NCBI RefSeq assembly: GCF_024127895.1
Contig: NZ_JAMYBK010000012.1
Coordinates: 62,001 to 126,000, forward strand
DNA from: Pseudomonas guariconensis
GTDB taxonomy: Bacteria > Pseudomonadota > Gammaproteobacteria > Pseudomonadales > Pseudomonadaceae
Direction: 5' to 3'
Length of the DNA stretch: 64,000 bases
Numbering within the stretch: the first letter of the stretch is position 1; each line of letters opens with the position of its first letter. Position numbers and translations under genes: made by a program. Below, piece after piece: positions 1 through 9,168 of the stretch. A model generated the notes under the pieces. That model was not told the origin of the DNA. It ran no database searches and saw only the letters and a list, made by a program, of their open reading frames with translations.

Positions 1-311
1 CCGGAGAAGTCCAGGTCGCCGCTGGCGACATCGAGCTCAACGCCGGCCGCGCGACCGTCAGCGTCAGCGTCGCCAACCACGGCGACCGGCCGGTGCAGGT
101 CGGCTCGCACTACCATTTCTTCGAGGTCAACGACGCCCTGGTGTTCGACCGCGAGCCGACCCGAGGCTTTCGCCTGGACATCCCGGCCGGTACCGCCGTG
201 CGCTTCGAACCGGGCCAGGCGCGTACCGTGCAGTTGGTGGCCTACGCCGGCAACCGTGAGGTATACGGCTTCCAAGGCAAGGTGATGGGGCCGTTGGAGG
301 GCAGGGCATGA
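1..311 (+). CDS. ureB: Urease beta subunit UreB, 3' part
   Basis: Open at the left edge: the frame starting at base 3 reads [16 protein letters not shown] and runs to TGA at 309-311, so only the first few residues (probably MIP) are missing. It is the structural beta subunit of the nickel urease, which hydrolyses urea to ammonia and carbamate in the cytoplasm. The small beta fold is recognised from the segment [19 protein letters not shown], which is highly conserved in UreB. The stop overlaps the ureC start as ATGA, so the two subunits are translationally coupled. The rest of the operon follows on the same strand. Confidence 0.97.
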   Translation, partial: GEVQVAAGDIELNAGRATVSVSVANHGDRPVQVGSHYHFFEVNDALVFDREPTRGFRLDIPAGTAVRFEPGQARTVQLVAYAGNREVYGFQGKVMGPLEGRA

Positions 312-2011
312 GCCGTATCTCCCGCCAGGCCTATGCCGACATGTTCGGCCCCACCGTCGGCGACCGCGTGCGCCTGGCCGACACCGCGCTGTGGGTGGAG
401 GTGGAGCAGGACTTCACGATCTACGGCGAAGAGGTCAAGTTCGGCGGCGGCAAGGTCATTCGCGATGGCATGGGCCAAGGCCAGATGCTCGCCGCCGAGG
501 CCATGGACCTGGTGTTGACCAACGCCCTGATCATCGACCACTGGGGCATCGTCAAGGCCGACATCGGTGTGCGCCAGGGGCGTATCGCCGCGATCGGCAA
601 GGCCGGCAACCCCGACGTGCAGCCCGGTGTCACCGTGCCGGTCGGGCCGGGCACCGAGGTGATCGCCGCCGAGGGCAAGATCGTCACTGCCGGCGGTATC
701 GACTCGCACATCCATTTCATCTGCCCGCAGCAGGTGGAGGAGGCGCTGACCAGTGGCGTCACCACCTTCATCGGCGGCGGCACCGGGCCGGCGACCGGGA
801 CCAACGCCACCACCTGCACCCCAGGCCCCTGGTACCTGGCGCGCATGCTCCAGGCCGCCGACAGCCTGCCGATCAACATCGGCCTGCTGGGCAAGGGCAA
901 CGCCTCGCGGCCTGAGGCGCTGCGCGAGCAGATCGCCGCCGGCGCGGTGGGCCTGAAGCTGCACGAGGACTGGGGCTCCACGCCCGCCGCCATCGATTGT
1001 TGCCTGGGCGTGGCCGAAGAGATGGACATCCAGGTGGCCATCCACACCGACACCCTCAACGAGTCCGGCTGCATCGAGGACACCCTGGCCGCCATCGGCG
1101 ATCGCACCATCCACACCTTCCATACCGAAGGCGCCGGCGGCGGCCATGCCCCGGACATCATCCGCGCAGCGGGGCAGGCCAACGTGCTGCCGTCCTCGAC
1201 CAACCCGACCCTGCCGTACACGGTCAACACGGTCGATGAGCACCTGGACATGCTCATGGTCTGTCACCACCTGGACCCGAGCATCGCCGAGGACGTGGCC
1301 TTCGCCGAGTCGCGCATCCGCCGCGAGACCATCGCCGCCGAAGACATCCTCCACGACCTGGGCGCCTTCGCCATGACCTCGTCCGACTCCCAGGCCATGG
1401 GCCGGGTCGGCGAGGTGGTGCTACGTACCTGGCAGGTGGCGCACCAGATGAAGCTGCGCCGCGGGCCGCTGGCGCCGGATGGCGCGTACAGCGATAACTT
1501 CCGGGTCAAGCGCTACATCGCCAAGTACACCATCAACCCGGCGCTGACCCACGGTATCGCCCACGAGGTGGGCTCGGTGGAAGTCGGCAAGCTGGCCGAC
1601 CTGGTGCTCTGGTCGCCGGCGTTCTTCGCGGTCAAGCCGGCCCTGGTACTCAAGGGCGGGATGATCGTCACGGCGCCGATGGGCGATATCAACGGCTCGA
1701 TCCCGACCCCACAACCGGTGCACTACCGGCCGATGTTCGGCGCCCTGGGCGCGGCACGGCATGCCACGCGCATGACCTTCCTGTCCCAGGCCGCCCTGGA
1801 CCGTGGCCTGCCCGATGCGCTCGGCCTGCACAGCTTGATCGGCGTGGCCCGGGGCTGCCGCCGGGTGCGCAAGGCCGACATGCTGCACAACGGCCTGCAG
1901 CCGGTGATCGAAGTCGATGCCCAGACCTACCAGGTGCGCGCCGATGGCGAGCTGCTGGTGTGCGAGCCGGCCCGCGAACTGCCGCTGGCCCAGCGTTATT
2001 TCCTGTTCTGA
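308..2011 (+). CDS. ureC: Urease alpha (catalytic) subunit UreC
   Basis: This 567-residue protein has the usual full length of UreC and carries the dinickel active site. The positions match the Klebsiella numbering exactly: His134 and His136 in [10 protein letters not shown], the carbamylated Lys217 in GLKLHEDWG, Cys319-His320 of the mobile flap in MVCHHLD, and Asp360 in [11 protein letters not shown]. No active-site residue is missing, so the enzyme should be functional once UreE, UreF and UreG (and UreD, outside the window) have delivered nickel. It starts inside the ureB stop codon. ureE follows after 10 bases. Confidence 0.99.
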   Translation: MSRISRQAYADMFGPTVGDRVRLADTALWVEVEQDFTIYGEEVKFGGGKVIRDGMGQGQMLAAEAMDLVLTNALIIDHWGIVKADIGVRQGRIAAIGKAGNPDVQPGVTVPVGPGTEVIAAEGKIVTAGGIDSHIHFICPQQVEEALTSGVTTFIGGGTGPATGTNATTCTPGPWYLARMLQAADSLPINIGLLGKGNASRPEALREQIAAGAVGLKLHEDWGSTPAAIDCCLGVAEEMDIQVAIHTDTLNESGCIEDTLAAIGDRTIHTFHTEGAGGGHAPDIIRAAGQANVLPSSTNPTLPYTVNTVDEHLDMLMVCHHLDPSIAEDVAFAESRIRRETIAAEDILHDLGAFAMTSSDSQAMGRVGEVVLRTWQVAHQMKLRRGPLAPDGAYSDNFRVKRYIAKYTINPALTHGIAHEVGSVEVGKLADLVLWSPAFFAVKPALVLKGGMIVTAPMGDINGSIPTPQPVHYRPMFGALGAARHATRMTFLSQAALDRGLPDALGLHSLIGVARGCRRVRKADMLHNGLQPVIEVDAQTYQVRADGELLVCEPARELPLAQRYFLF

Positions 2012-2021
2012 AGGAGCGAAC

Positions 2022-2501
2022 ATGATTGTCCTGACCCGCCGGATCGCCGAGGCCGCCACGGTCACCGGCACCGTCACCCTGGATGTGGACAGCCGCATCA
2101 AGAGCCGTCTGCGCGTGACCCTCGACGATGGCCGCGAGGCGGGCCTGATGCTCGAGCGCGGTCACCTGCTGCGCGGCGGCGAGCTGCTCGCCGACGCCGA
2201 CGGCACGCAAGTGGTGCGCGTGCTGGCCGCGCCGGAGGCGGTGTCCACGGTGCGCTGCGCCGACCCGCACCTGCTGGCCCGCGCTGCCTATCACCTGGGC
2301 AACCGCCATGTCCCGCTGCAGATCGAACCCGGCCTGTTGCGCTACCAGCACGACCACGTGCTGGACGACATGCTGCGCGGCCTCGGCCTGGCCGTGGAGG
2401 CCGAGCAGGCGCCGTTCGAGCCGGAAGCCGGCGCCTACCAGAGCGCCCCGCACAACCATGGCCACGACCACCCCTTCGTGCGTCTGCACGCCCATTCCTG
2501 A
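2022..2501 (+). CDS. ureE: Urease accessory nickel chaperone UreE
   Basis: This 159-residue nickel metallochaperone hands nickel to the UreD-UreF-UreG-apourease complex. The start at 2022 is chosen because AAGGAG lies just upstream and the product then begins [16 protein letters not shown]; an in-frame upstream ATG at 1917 lies inside ureC and would add an unrelated extension. The C-terminal domain carries the metal-binding GNRHVPLQI and [12 protein letters not shown] segments. It ends in a short His-rich tail ([15 protein letters not shown]) that can bind extra nickel, shorter than the Klebsiella His tail. hupE follows after 19 bases. Confidence 0.97.
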   Translation: MIVLTRRIAEAATVTGTVTLDVDSRIKSRLRVTLDDGREAGLMLERGHLLRGGELLADADGTQVVRVLAAPEAVSTVRCADPHLLARAAYHLGNRHVPLQIEPGLLRYQHDHVLDDMLRGLGLAVEAEQAPFEPEAGAYQSAPHNHGHDHPFVRLHAHS

Positions 2502-2520
2502 ACTGCCGTTGGAGCCCTCG

Positions 2521-3066
2521 ATGAAAAAGACCCTCGCCCTTGTCCTGCTGCTGGTAGCGGTACCTGCGTTCGCTCACCCGGGCCATGACAGCAACCCGCT
2601 GCACGATGGCCTGCTGCATCCGCTGACCGGCCTCGACCACCTGTTGATGCTGCTGGGCACCGGTGTGCTGGCGGCACTGACCCGACGCAACCTGGCACTG
2701 CCTCTGGCGACCTTGGGCGCGATGTTCGCCGGTGCCGTATGCGGGCACCTGTTCGGTGACGTGCTGGGCATGGAGACGATGATCATCGGTTCCCTGCTGG
2801 TGGCCGCCGCCGCGCTGTTGGTGCCCGACCGACAACTGCTGCTGGCCCTGGCCATGCCGGTGTTCGCCCTGTTCCATGGCTGGGCCCATGGCGTGGAGGC
2901 CACGCCGAGCGCGTTCTGGCTGTTCAGCGCAGGTTTCGTCACGGTCAGCGGCCTGCTGTTGCTGGCCGGTTTCGCCGTAGGTTGCCTGCTGCGTCGGCAC
3001 AGCGGCCTGCAGAAGGCCTTCGGTGGCGGCCTGCTGGCCGGCGCCGCCATGGTACTGGCCGGCTGA
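2521..3066 (+). CDS. ureJ: HupE/UreJ family membrane protein, probable nickel permease
   Basis: This 181-residue inner-membrane protein starts with a signal-like segment (MKKTLALVLLLVAVPAFA) followed by the HupE signature HPGHDSNPLHDGLLHPLTGLDH. That region is rich in His and Asp, as in metal permeases. About six hydrophobic segments follow, with a second conserved motif FHGWAHGVE near residue 120. Members of this family move nickel or cobalt, and their place inside urease operons (called UreJ) points to nickel supply for UreE and UreG. The start at 2521 is favoured over a longer reading that would overlap ureE in another frame. Its stop TGA overlaps the ureF ATG by one base. Confidence 0.9.
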   Translation: MKKTLALVLLLVAVPAFAHPGHDSNPLHDGLLHPLTGLDHLLMLLGTGVLAALTRRNLALPLATLGAMFAGAVCGHLFGDVLGMETMIIGSLLVAAAALLVPDRQLLLALAMPVFALFHGWAHGVEATPSAFWLFSAGFVTVSGLLLLAGFAVGCLLRRHSGLQKAFGGGLLAGAAMVLAG

Positions 3067-3740
3067 TGGACAGCGACCTGGCGCTGCTGCGCCTGCTGCA
3101 ACTGGCGAGCCCGGGCCTGCCGGTGGGTGGCTTCACCTACTCGCAGGGCCTGGAGTGGGCCGTCGAGGTGGGCTGGGTGGGCGACGTCGCGAGTTTCGGC
3201 GCGTGGCAGCGCGAGCAGTTGCACGACACCCTGGGCTATCTCGATTGGCCGGTGCTGGCGCGCCTGTACCGCGCCTGCCAGGCCGGCGATGCCGAGGCCT
3301 TCGGCCAGTGGAGTCGCTTCCTGCTGGCCAACCGCGAGACCGCCGAGCTGCGCCTGGAGGAGCGCCAGCGCGGCAGCGCCCTGGCGCGCCTGCTGGACGG
3401 TTGGCAACTGGCCCAGGCACCGGCCTGGCGGGCTAGCCTCGAACTCAGCCAACTGGGCGGTATGGCCTGGTTGGGTGCACATTGGTCGATCCCGCTACGC
3501 CAGTTGGCCCTGGGCCATGGCTATGCCTGGCTGGAAGGCGCGGTGATGGCTGGCGTCAAGCTGGTGCCGTTCGGCCAGCAGGCTGCCCAGACTCTGCTGC
3601 GCGACTTGGGCGAGGCGCTGCCGACGGCGCTCGACCAGGCCCTGGCGCTGGAGGACGACCAGCTCGGTGGCGGCCTGCCGCTGCTGGCGATCGCCTCGTC
3701 ACGTCATGAAACCCAATACACCCGTTTGTTCCGTTCCTGA
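3066..3740 (+). CDS. ureF: Urease accessory protein UreF
   Basis: This 224-residue all-helical protein forms a complex with UreD and the GTPase UreG and gates nickel and carbonate insertion into apourease. The N-terminal signature [21 protein letters not shown] is typical of UreF, as is the C-terminal [14 protein letters not shown], where the conserved tail contacts UreG. The start is the ATG sharing its A with the TGA of the preceding hupE/ureJ gene, so translation is probably coupled. ureG follows after 11 bases. Confidence 0.97.
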   Translation: MDSDLALLRLLQLASPGLPVGGFTYSQGLEWAVEVGWVGDVASFGAWQREQLHDTLGYLDWPVLARLYRACQAGDAEAFGQWSRFLLANRETAELRLEERQRGSALARLLDGWQLAQAPAWRASLELSQLGGMAWLGAHWSIPLRQLALGHGYAWLEGAVMAGVKLVPFGQQAAQTLLRDLGEALPTALDQALALEDDQLGGGLPLLAIASSRHETQYTRLFRS

Positions 3741-3751
3741 GGACTGCCTCC

Positions 3752-4372
<621 letters not shown>

Positions 4373-4504
4373 TCGGGCCTGCGCCTAGCGGCTGCCAAAG
4401 GCTGGAGCGCGCACCCTTTCCAGATGTATCTCTGCTCGGGTACTGCGTAGCGTTTGCCGGTTGTTGGCATAAGGCCGACTAACGCAAACCGAGGAGCGCT
4501 AATC

Positions 4505-4786
4505 ATGAAAGTAACGGTGATGGTTGCCTTGCTGGCGATCGCAGGGCCGGTCCAGGTCGCACAGGCGCAGGAGGCGACGGCAGTGATGCCGAAGACGACC
4601 AGCCCCGTCGGCATCGGGCAGAACGTGGCCGAAAACAGTCGGGGGGATGGCGAGGCTGCCAATCCGGAGCAGGTGCCACTGCGCAGAACACCCAGGTCGA
4701 TCGGGCCGGTGCTACCTATACCCTGCGAGTCGGGCTACAAGCCTATTGGGGATGACTGCGTACTTGCCGACGTTGAGTTTGAATGA
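4505..4786 (+). CDS. Small secreted hypothetical protein
   Basis: I do not recognise this 93-residue protein. The start ATG at 4505 has GAGGAG about ten bases upstream and opens a clear signal peptide (MKVTVMVALLAIAGPVQVAQA, cleavage after AQA). The mature part is short, polar and proline-rich, and ends with one Cys pair (CESGYKPIGDDC) that could form a disulfide in the periplasm. It lies 132 bases after ureG on the same strand with its own ribosome site, so a link to urease is possible but not shown. Confidence 0.7.
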   Translation: MKVTVMVALLAIAGPVQVAQAQEATAVMPKTTSPVGIGQNVAENSRGDGEAANPEQVPLRRTPRSIGPVLPIPCESGYKPIGDDCVLADVEFE

Positions 4787-4918
4787 CGTGAATGGCTGGA
4801 TACTACCGGGAGAGGTTGCGGTGGTATCCGGCATACGTAGGTAGCGACAGCCCTTTGCGCGCTTCGCTTGGAAAACCCAGCAGCGCACCCTCCGTTTCAA
4901 CGTCGCACATCATCGGCA

Positions 4919-6484
4919 TCAGGATGTGAGCGCCTCGACCCGGTTCCGCCCATTCTGCTTGGCCTTGTACAACTGTTCGTCGGCCTGCTTGAGTACCGTC
5001 TCGGCCAGCAGGGTATCGGGCTGGCGGCAGGCCACGCCGATGGACAGGGTCAGCCGGCCGACGTAGGGCGTCTCGGCCTGCTCGACGGCCTGGCGGATAC
5101 GTTCGGCGATTTGCCGGGCATCGGCCGGGCCAGTGTCCGGCAGTAGCATGGTGAACTCCTCGCCGCCGACCCGGCAGGCCAGGTCGTGGCTACGCGAGCC
5201 ATGGCGCAGCAGGTTGGCCAGGTGCTTGAGCACCTCGTCGCCGGCATCGTGGCCGTGGGTGTCGTTGACCCGCTTGAAATGATCGATGTCCAGGGCCAGT
5301 ACGGCGAAGTCGCGGCCGCTGGCCATGAGCGTGTCTAGGGCGGCCTGCAGTGCCCGGCGGTTGGCCAGCCCGGTCAGGGCGTCGCTCTGGGCTTCCAGGC
5401 GCAGGAGGCCGAGCTTGTCCTGCAGCAGCCGCTTGCCGGTGAGCAGGGCGCTGCGGATGGCGGCGGCCTCGGCATACCAGGCATCGATTCGCGGCTGCTC
5501 CTCGCCGGCCTCGTTGGCCGTCAGGTGGGTCGCGCGGCGGGCCAACTGGCGCAGTGGCCGGGTCAGCCGGTGGGTCATCCACAGCACCAGCAGCAGGCCG
5601 ACCACGCTGGCCGGCAGGATATGCAGCAGCATCTTGCGCATCAGTTCGGTGAGCGGGGCGAGGGCACGCGCTTCGGGTTGCTGGGCCACCACGGCCCAAT
5701 GGGCGGCGGGTACCGGGGCGAAGCCGGCGAGCATGGGGATGCCGATGTAGTTGGGGGCTTGCAGGGTGCCGCTCTCGCCGCGCAGCGCTGCGCTGAGGGT
5801 CGGGCTGCCGCTGATCGCTTCGCCGATGCGTTGGTAGTCCGGGTGATAGAGCAGGCGCGCGTTGGCATCGGCGACGAAGGCGTAGGTGCCATCGTGGTGG
5901 TAGTGAGCGCCAATCACCGTATGCAGCGCGCTTTCTTTCTTGAGGAACACCGAGCCGCCGACGATGCCGAGGAAGCGGCCATCGTCGGCGAAGATCGGCT
6001 CGCAGATGAACACCACCAGGTCGCCGCCCTGGGAGGTGTAGGCCCGGCTGACCAGGGGGCGGCGTTCGCTCACCGCTTGCTGGATCTCGGGCGAGCGGTA
6101 CGGGAGGCTGGCGATCTGGCGGATGTCCGGGTAGGCCGTGAGCACGTGGCCCTCGGCATTGGCGATGACGATGGAATTGAAGTCCTCGTCCTGGGCCTGC
6201 AAGCGCACGGCTTCGGCACGCAGCAGGGCTGGATCGTCGAGACCCGCGGCCAGCAGGCCGGCGCTGTAGCGCAGGTGACTGTGCGCCGAGCGGAGGAATT
6301 CGCCGATGCTCGACGCCACTTTGCTGGCGTAGGCCTGGTTGGCCTGCAGGGCGACCTGCACCAGGGCGTCGCGTTGCACCCGGTAGGCCACGTAGAGGCT
6401 GTTGCACAAGGTGGCCAGGCAGGCCAGCACTATCATGCCGAGCACGAGGGTACGCAAGTCGAAGAATGGGCGGCGGCTGGGCAT
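4919..6484 (-). CDS. Membrane diguanylate cyclase with periplasmic Cache sensor
   Basis: This 521-residue inner-membrane enzyme makes cyclic di-GMP from two GTP. Transmembrane helix 1 is at about residues 11-33. A periplasmic double-Cache ligand-binding region spans about 40-285, helix 2 about 288-304, a HAMP-like linker follows, and the GGDEF domain starts near 365. The catalytic loop is intact (GGEEF, 440-444). An RSHD at 431-434 sits five residues before it and forms the RxxD product-inhibition site, so feedback control by cyclic di-GMP is expected. The gene stands alone on the minus strand, and the signal sensed cannot be read from sequence. It could influence the curli-type matrix genes farther right, but nothing in the DNA connects them. 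Confidence 0.93.
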   Translation of the reverse strand: MPSRRPFFDLRTLVLGMIVLACLATLCNSLYVAYRVQRDALVQVALQANQAYASKVASSIGEFLRSAHSHLRYSAGLLAAGLDDPALLRAEAVRLQAQDEDFNSIVIANAEGHVLTAYPDIRQIASLPYRSPEIQQAVSERRPLVSRAYTSQGGDLVVFICEPIFADDGRFLGIVGGSVFLKKESALHTVIGAHYHHDGTYAFVADANARLLYHPDYQRIGEAISGSPTLSAALRGESGTLQAPNYIGIPMLAGFAPVPAAHWAVVAQQPEARALAPLTELMRKMLLHILPASVVGLLLVLWMTHRLTRPLRQLARRATHLTANEAGEEQPRIDAWYAEAAAIRSALLTGKRLLQDKLGLLRLEAQSDALTGLANRRALQAALDTLMASGRDFAVLALDIDHFKRVNDTHGHDAGDEVLKHLANLLRHGSRSHDLACRVGGEEFTMLLPDTGPADARQIAERIRQAVEQAETPYVGRLTLSIGVACRQPDTLLAETVLKQADEQLYKAKQNGRNRVEALTS

Positions 6485-6582
6485 GCGGGGCCTTCGGCGC
6501 AGGGGCGACGGAGTCCAAGTATGGCCGCTTCGTCAAGAATCGCCGGGCGGCCCGGCCGTTTCGCCGATCGGCGGCGTGTGCC

Positions 6583-6894
6583 TCACAGGCCCTTGCGGCG
6601 GTCGCTCGGGTGGCCTTGCAGCGAACCTAGCAGCTTGAGCGTCGTGCCGTCGGCCAGGGTCAGGACCAAGTCCTCGATGGTGCCGGCCAGGCGATCGGGA
6701 AAGATCGGCTGGCCGTCCGGGTCGACATCGTCGTAGTAGAAGCGCGTGCCCTCCAGCCAGCCGAGGGCGGTCTGCAGGTCGGGGCCGAGGTAGTACTTGC
6801 CGTCGAGGAAAAAACCGGAGAACTGCCAGGTACGCTCCTCGTTGTCGAGGGTATAGCGTTCGCCAGGTTGCATGCCGGTTGCAGGGTCGAGCAT
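6583..6894 (-). CDS. Conserved-looking hypothetical protein, 103 aa
   Basis: I do not recognise this small soluble protein. The start at 6894 is chosen because AAGGAGG lies nine bases upstream on the minus strand; a longer in-frame reading to 7017 has no such site and would add a low-complexity extension. The protein is acidic and rich in aromatic residues ([25 protein letters not shown]), with no signal peptide, membrane segment or cysteines. It lies 98 bases upstream of the cyclase gene on the same strand, so co-transcription is possible. Confidence 0.75.
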   Translation of the reverse strand: MLDPATGMQPGERYTLDNEERTWQFSGFFLDGKYYLGPDLQTALGWLEGTRFYYDDVDPDGQPIFPDRLAGTIEDLVLTLADGTTLKLLGSLQGHPSDRRKGL

Positions 6895-7091
6895 GGGACG
6901 GGCCTCCTTCGCTGGGATGCTGGGTAGAAAGCCCAGGGGCCAGGAGGTTCCTTCCACAGGATGGACGTGTATCCGGCCGTGATTGGATGGAATCGTCGCC
7001 AGGCTGGGCAGTCCCACCTGTTATGCGGGCGCGTTGCGTGCCTGCCCAGGCGGGTACGACGCCCGACGCATCCAAGCCATGGAGAATCGTC

Positions 7092-7607
7092 ATGAAAACA
7101 GTGCTAATGACCGCATTGCTGGCCGCCGCTGGCCTCGCCCAGGCCGCCCAGACCGTGGAGCTGACGCTCGCGGCGCCCGACGGGCCCGGCAAGCCGATCG
7201 GTACCGTGAGCATCGAGCAGAGCCAGTACGGCGCCGTGCTCACGCCAGACCTGAAGGACCTGCCACCGGGCGTGCACGGTTTCCACCTGCACCAGCGGCC
7301 CTCGTGCGAGCCGGCCGAGGAAAACGGCAAGCCGGTGCCGGCCGGTGCCGCCGGCGGCCACTGGGACCCGGACGCCACCAATGCCCACAAGGGCCCTTAC
7401 GACGACAGTGGCCATCGTGGCGACCTGCCGGCTTTGTATGTCGCGGCCGATGGCACGGCGACCTACCCGGTGCTGGCACCACGCCTGAAGGCCGGTGACT
7501 TCAAGGGGCATGCCTTGATGGTGCACGCCGGTGGTGACAACCACAGCGACCACCCCGAGAAGCTCGGTGGTGGCGGGGATCGGGTGGCCTGCGGGGTGGT
7601 GCAGTAG
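7092..7607 (+). CDS. sodC: Periplasmic Cu/Zn superoxide dismutase SodC
   Basis: This 171-residue enzyme has a signal peptide ([18 protein letters not shown]) and the bacterial SodC fold. The copper and zinc ligands are visible in order: [18 protein letters not shown], the zinc loop [15 protein letters not shown], and the C-terminal [16 protein letters not shown]. The two cysteines (in RPSC and DRVACGVV) form the conserved intrasubunit disulfide. It dismutates superoxide in the periplasm. The start at 7092 gives a normal signal peptide; the frame stays open upstream to 6879, but that part encodes no recognisable extension. Confidence 0.97.
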   Translation: MKTVLMTALLAAAGLAQAAQTVELTLAAPDGPGKPIGTVSIEQSQYGAVLTPDLKDLPPGVHGFHLHQRPSCEPAEENGKPVPAGAAGGHWDPDATNAHKGPYDDSGHRGDLPALYVAADGTATYPVLAPRLKAGDFKGHALMVHAGGDNHSDHPEKLGGGGDRVACGVVQ

Positions 7608-7673
7608 CGCCACCCCTGCGCGGGGCCGGCCTGGATAGCGCAAATATGCCCAGGCCTTAGGCAAATCCTTGCG

Positions 7674-7722
7674 TCTTTCCTGCGCCCGCCAGGCCGGCGC
7701 TGGGGTAAGGTGGCAGGAAAGA
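7674..7722. promoter_or_regulatory. Inverted repeat upstream of LysR gene (TCTTTCCTGC / GCAGGAAAGA)
   Basis: A perfect 10-base inverted repeat has arms at 7674-7683 and 7713-7722, separated by 29 bases, 38 bases before the LysR start. The same half-site (TTTCCTG/CAGGAAA) reappears with a shorter spacer in the promoter of the DUF1028 operon at 10700-10726. This fits an operator of the adjacent LysR protein, but that is inference. Confidence 0.4.
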
Positions 7723-7759
7723 TCCCCGCGCGCCGCCCTTAGGCGCCAGAGAGGTGCCT

Positions 7760-8665
7760 GTGGCTTCCTATACCTTGCGACAACTCAAGTACTTCGTCAC
7801 CACCGTGGAGGCCGGCAGCGTGGCCGAGGCCTCCCGCCAGCTGTACATCGCCCAGCCGTCGATCTCGACGGCGATCAAGAGCCTGGAGGAGAGCTTCGGC
7901 GTCCAGCTGTTCATCCGCCACCATGCCCAGGGCGTGTCGCTGACCCCCAGCGGTAAGCGTTTCTACGCCAAGACCAAGGCCCTGCTGCAGATGACCCACG
8001 AGTTCGAGCAGAATGCCTTGGCCGACAACGACACGGTGGCCGGACAGATCGACATCGGCTGCTTCGAGACCGTGGCGCCCTTGTACCTGCCCAGGCTGAT
8101 CGCCGGCTTTCGCGAGCGCTACCCCGGCGTGGACATCCGCCTGCGCGACGGCGAGCAACAGGACCTGATCCAGGGGCTGACCGCCGGTACCTTCGACCTG
8201 GCCTTCCTTTACGACCATGACCTGGACGGCACCATCGAGGCCGAACCCCTGATGCCGCCGCAGAAACCTTATGTATTGCTGCCGGAAAAGCACCGCTTCG
8301 CCGGACAGGCCCAGGTGTCGCTGCGCGACCTGTGCCCGGAGCCGATGATCCTGCTCGACGTGGCGCCCAGCCGTACCTACTTCGTCAGCCTGTTCAACGA
8401 GCTGGGGCTGACGCCGAACATCGTCTTCAGTTCGCCGTCGATCGAGATGGTGCGGGGGATGGTGGGGCAGGGGTTCGGGTTCTCGCTGCTGGTGACCCGG
8501 CCGCATTCGGAGTGCACCTATGACGGGCAGCGGTTGGTGACCGTGGACATCGCCGAGCCGGTGGCCCTGTCGGGGCTTGCGGCGGCGCGCTTGAAGCGGG
8601 TGCAGTTGACCAAGCCGGCGCAGCTGTTCGTCGAGTTCTGCCGGGAGGAGCTGGCGCGGTTCTGA
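7760..8665 (+). CDS. LysR-family transcriptional regulator
   Basis: This 301-residue regulator has a winged helix-turn-helix at residues 1-60 (LRQLKYFVTTVEAGSVAEAS, then QPSISTAIKSLEE) and a periplasmic-binding-like effector domain after about residue 90. GTG at 7760 is preferred because AGAGAGG lies five bases upstream; GTG at 7754, two codons earlier, is possible. It faces a convergent RidA/flavin-monooxygenase operon. It lies about 2 kb left of a DUF1028-ArgE operon whose promoter carries a half-site also found in front of this gene. The effector is unknown. It probably controls one or both neighbouring operons. Confidence 0.92.
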   Translation: MASYTLRQLKYFVTTVEAGSVAEASRQLYIAQPSISTAIKSLEESFGVQLFIRHHAQGVSLTPSGKRFYAKTKALLQMTHEFEQNALADNDTVAGQIDIGCFETVAPLYLPRLIAGFRERYPGVDIRLRDGEQQDLIQGLTAGTFDLAFLYDHDLDGTIEAEPLMPPQKPYVLLPEKHRFAGQAQVSLRDLCPEPMILLDVAPSRTYFVSLFNELGLTPNIVFSSPSIEMVRGMVGQGFGFSLLVTRPHSECTYDGQRLVTVDIAEPVALSGLAAARLKRVQLTKPAQLFVEFCREELARF

Positions 8666-8677
8666 GCCGTAGTCCTG

Positions 8678-8734
8678 GGGCTGCTTTGCAGCCCTTTCCG
8701 GCCGGGCCGGTCGGAAAGGGGCGCGAAGCGCCCC
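8678..8734. terminator. Bidirectional terminator cluster between convergent genes
   Basis: Three hairpins are packed between the convergent LysR and RidA genes: GGGCTGC-TTT-GCAGCCC (8678-8694), CTTTCCG...CGGAAAG (8694-8718) and GGGGCGC-GAA-GCGCCCC (8718-8734), the last followed by AAAA. The first type recurs after other genes in this window. Confidence 0.6.
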
Positions 8735-8751
8735 CAAAATGGGTAAAGGGC

Positions 8752-9168
8752 CTACACCTGCTCAGGCACCACCGCGATCACATCGATCTCCATCAGCCAC
8801 TCAGGCTGGGCCAACCCCGCCACCACCAACCCGGTGGAAATCGGGAACACACCCTTGAGCCACTTGCCGACCTCCTGATACACCGGCTCGCGGAAGCGAG
8901 GGTCGGTGATGTAGGTGGTGGTCTTGACGATGTGCGACAGGTCCGAGCCGGCCTCCTCGAGCAGTTGCTTGACGTTCTTCATCGCCTGCTCGGCCTGGGC
9001 GCGAGGATCGCCCAGGCCCACCAGGCGGCCTTCGAAGTCGGTGCCGACCTGGCCGCGCACATAGATGGTGTTGCCGGCGCGCACGGCCTGGCAGAGGTCG
9101 TTGTCCAGCGACTGGTTGGGGTAGGTCGCCTTGGTGTTGAACATGCGGATACGGGTATGGGTAGGCAT
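8752..9168 (-). CDS. Rid-family protein lacking the catalytic arginine
   Basis: This 138-residue YjgF/YER057c/UK114-family protein has the trimeric RidA fold. The start at 9168 uses GGAG nine bases upstream and overlaps the stop of the upstream monooxygenase as ATGA, so the two are translationally coupled. True RidA imine/enamine deaminases have an Arg in a P-x-R motif near residue 105. Here the aligned stretch reads GVFPISTGLVV, with Ser in that place. It therefore probably belongs to a non-deaminating Rid subgroup (Rid4-7 type) that travels with oxidative catabolic enzymes. Its role may be to act on or bind an unstable product of the flavin monooxygenase. Confidence 0.88.
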   Translation of the reverse strand: MPTHTRIRMFNTKATYPNQSLDNDLCQAVRAGNTIYVRGQVGTDFEGRLVGLGDPRAQAEQAMKNVKQLLEEAGSDLSHIVKTTTYITDPRFREPVYQEVGKWLKGVFPISTGLVVAGLAQPEWLMEIDVIAVVPEQV

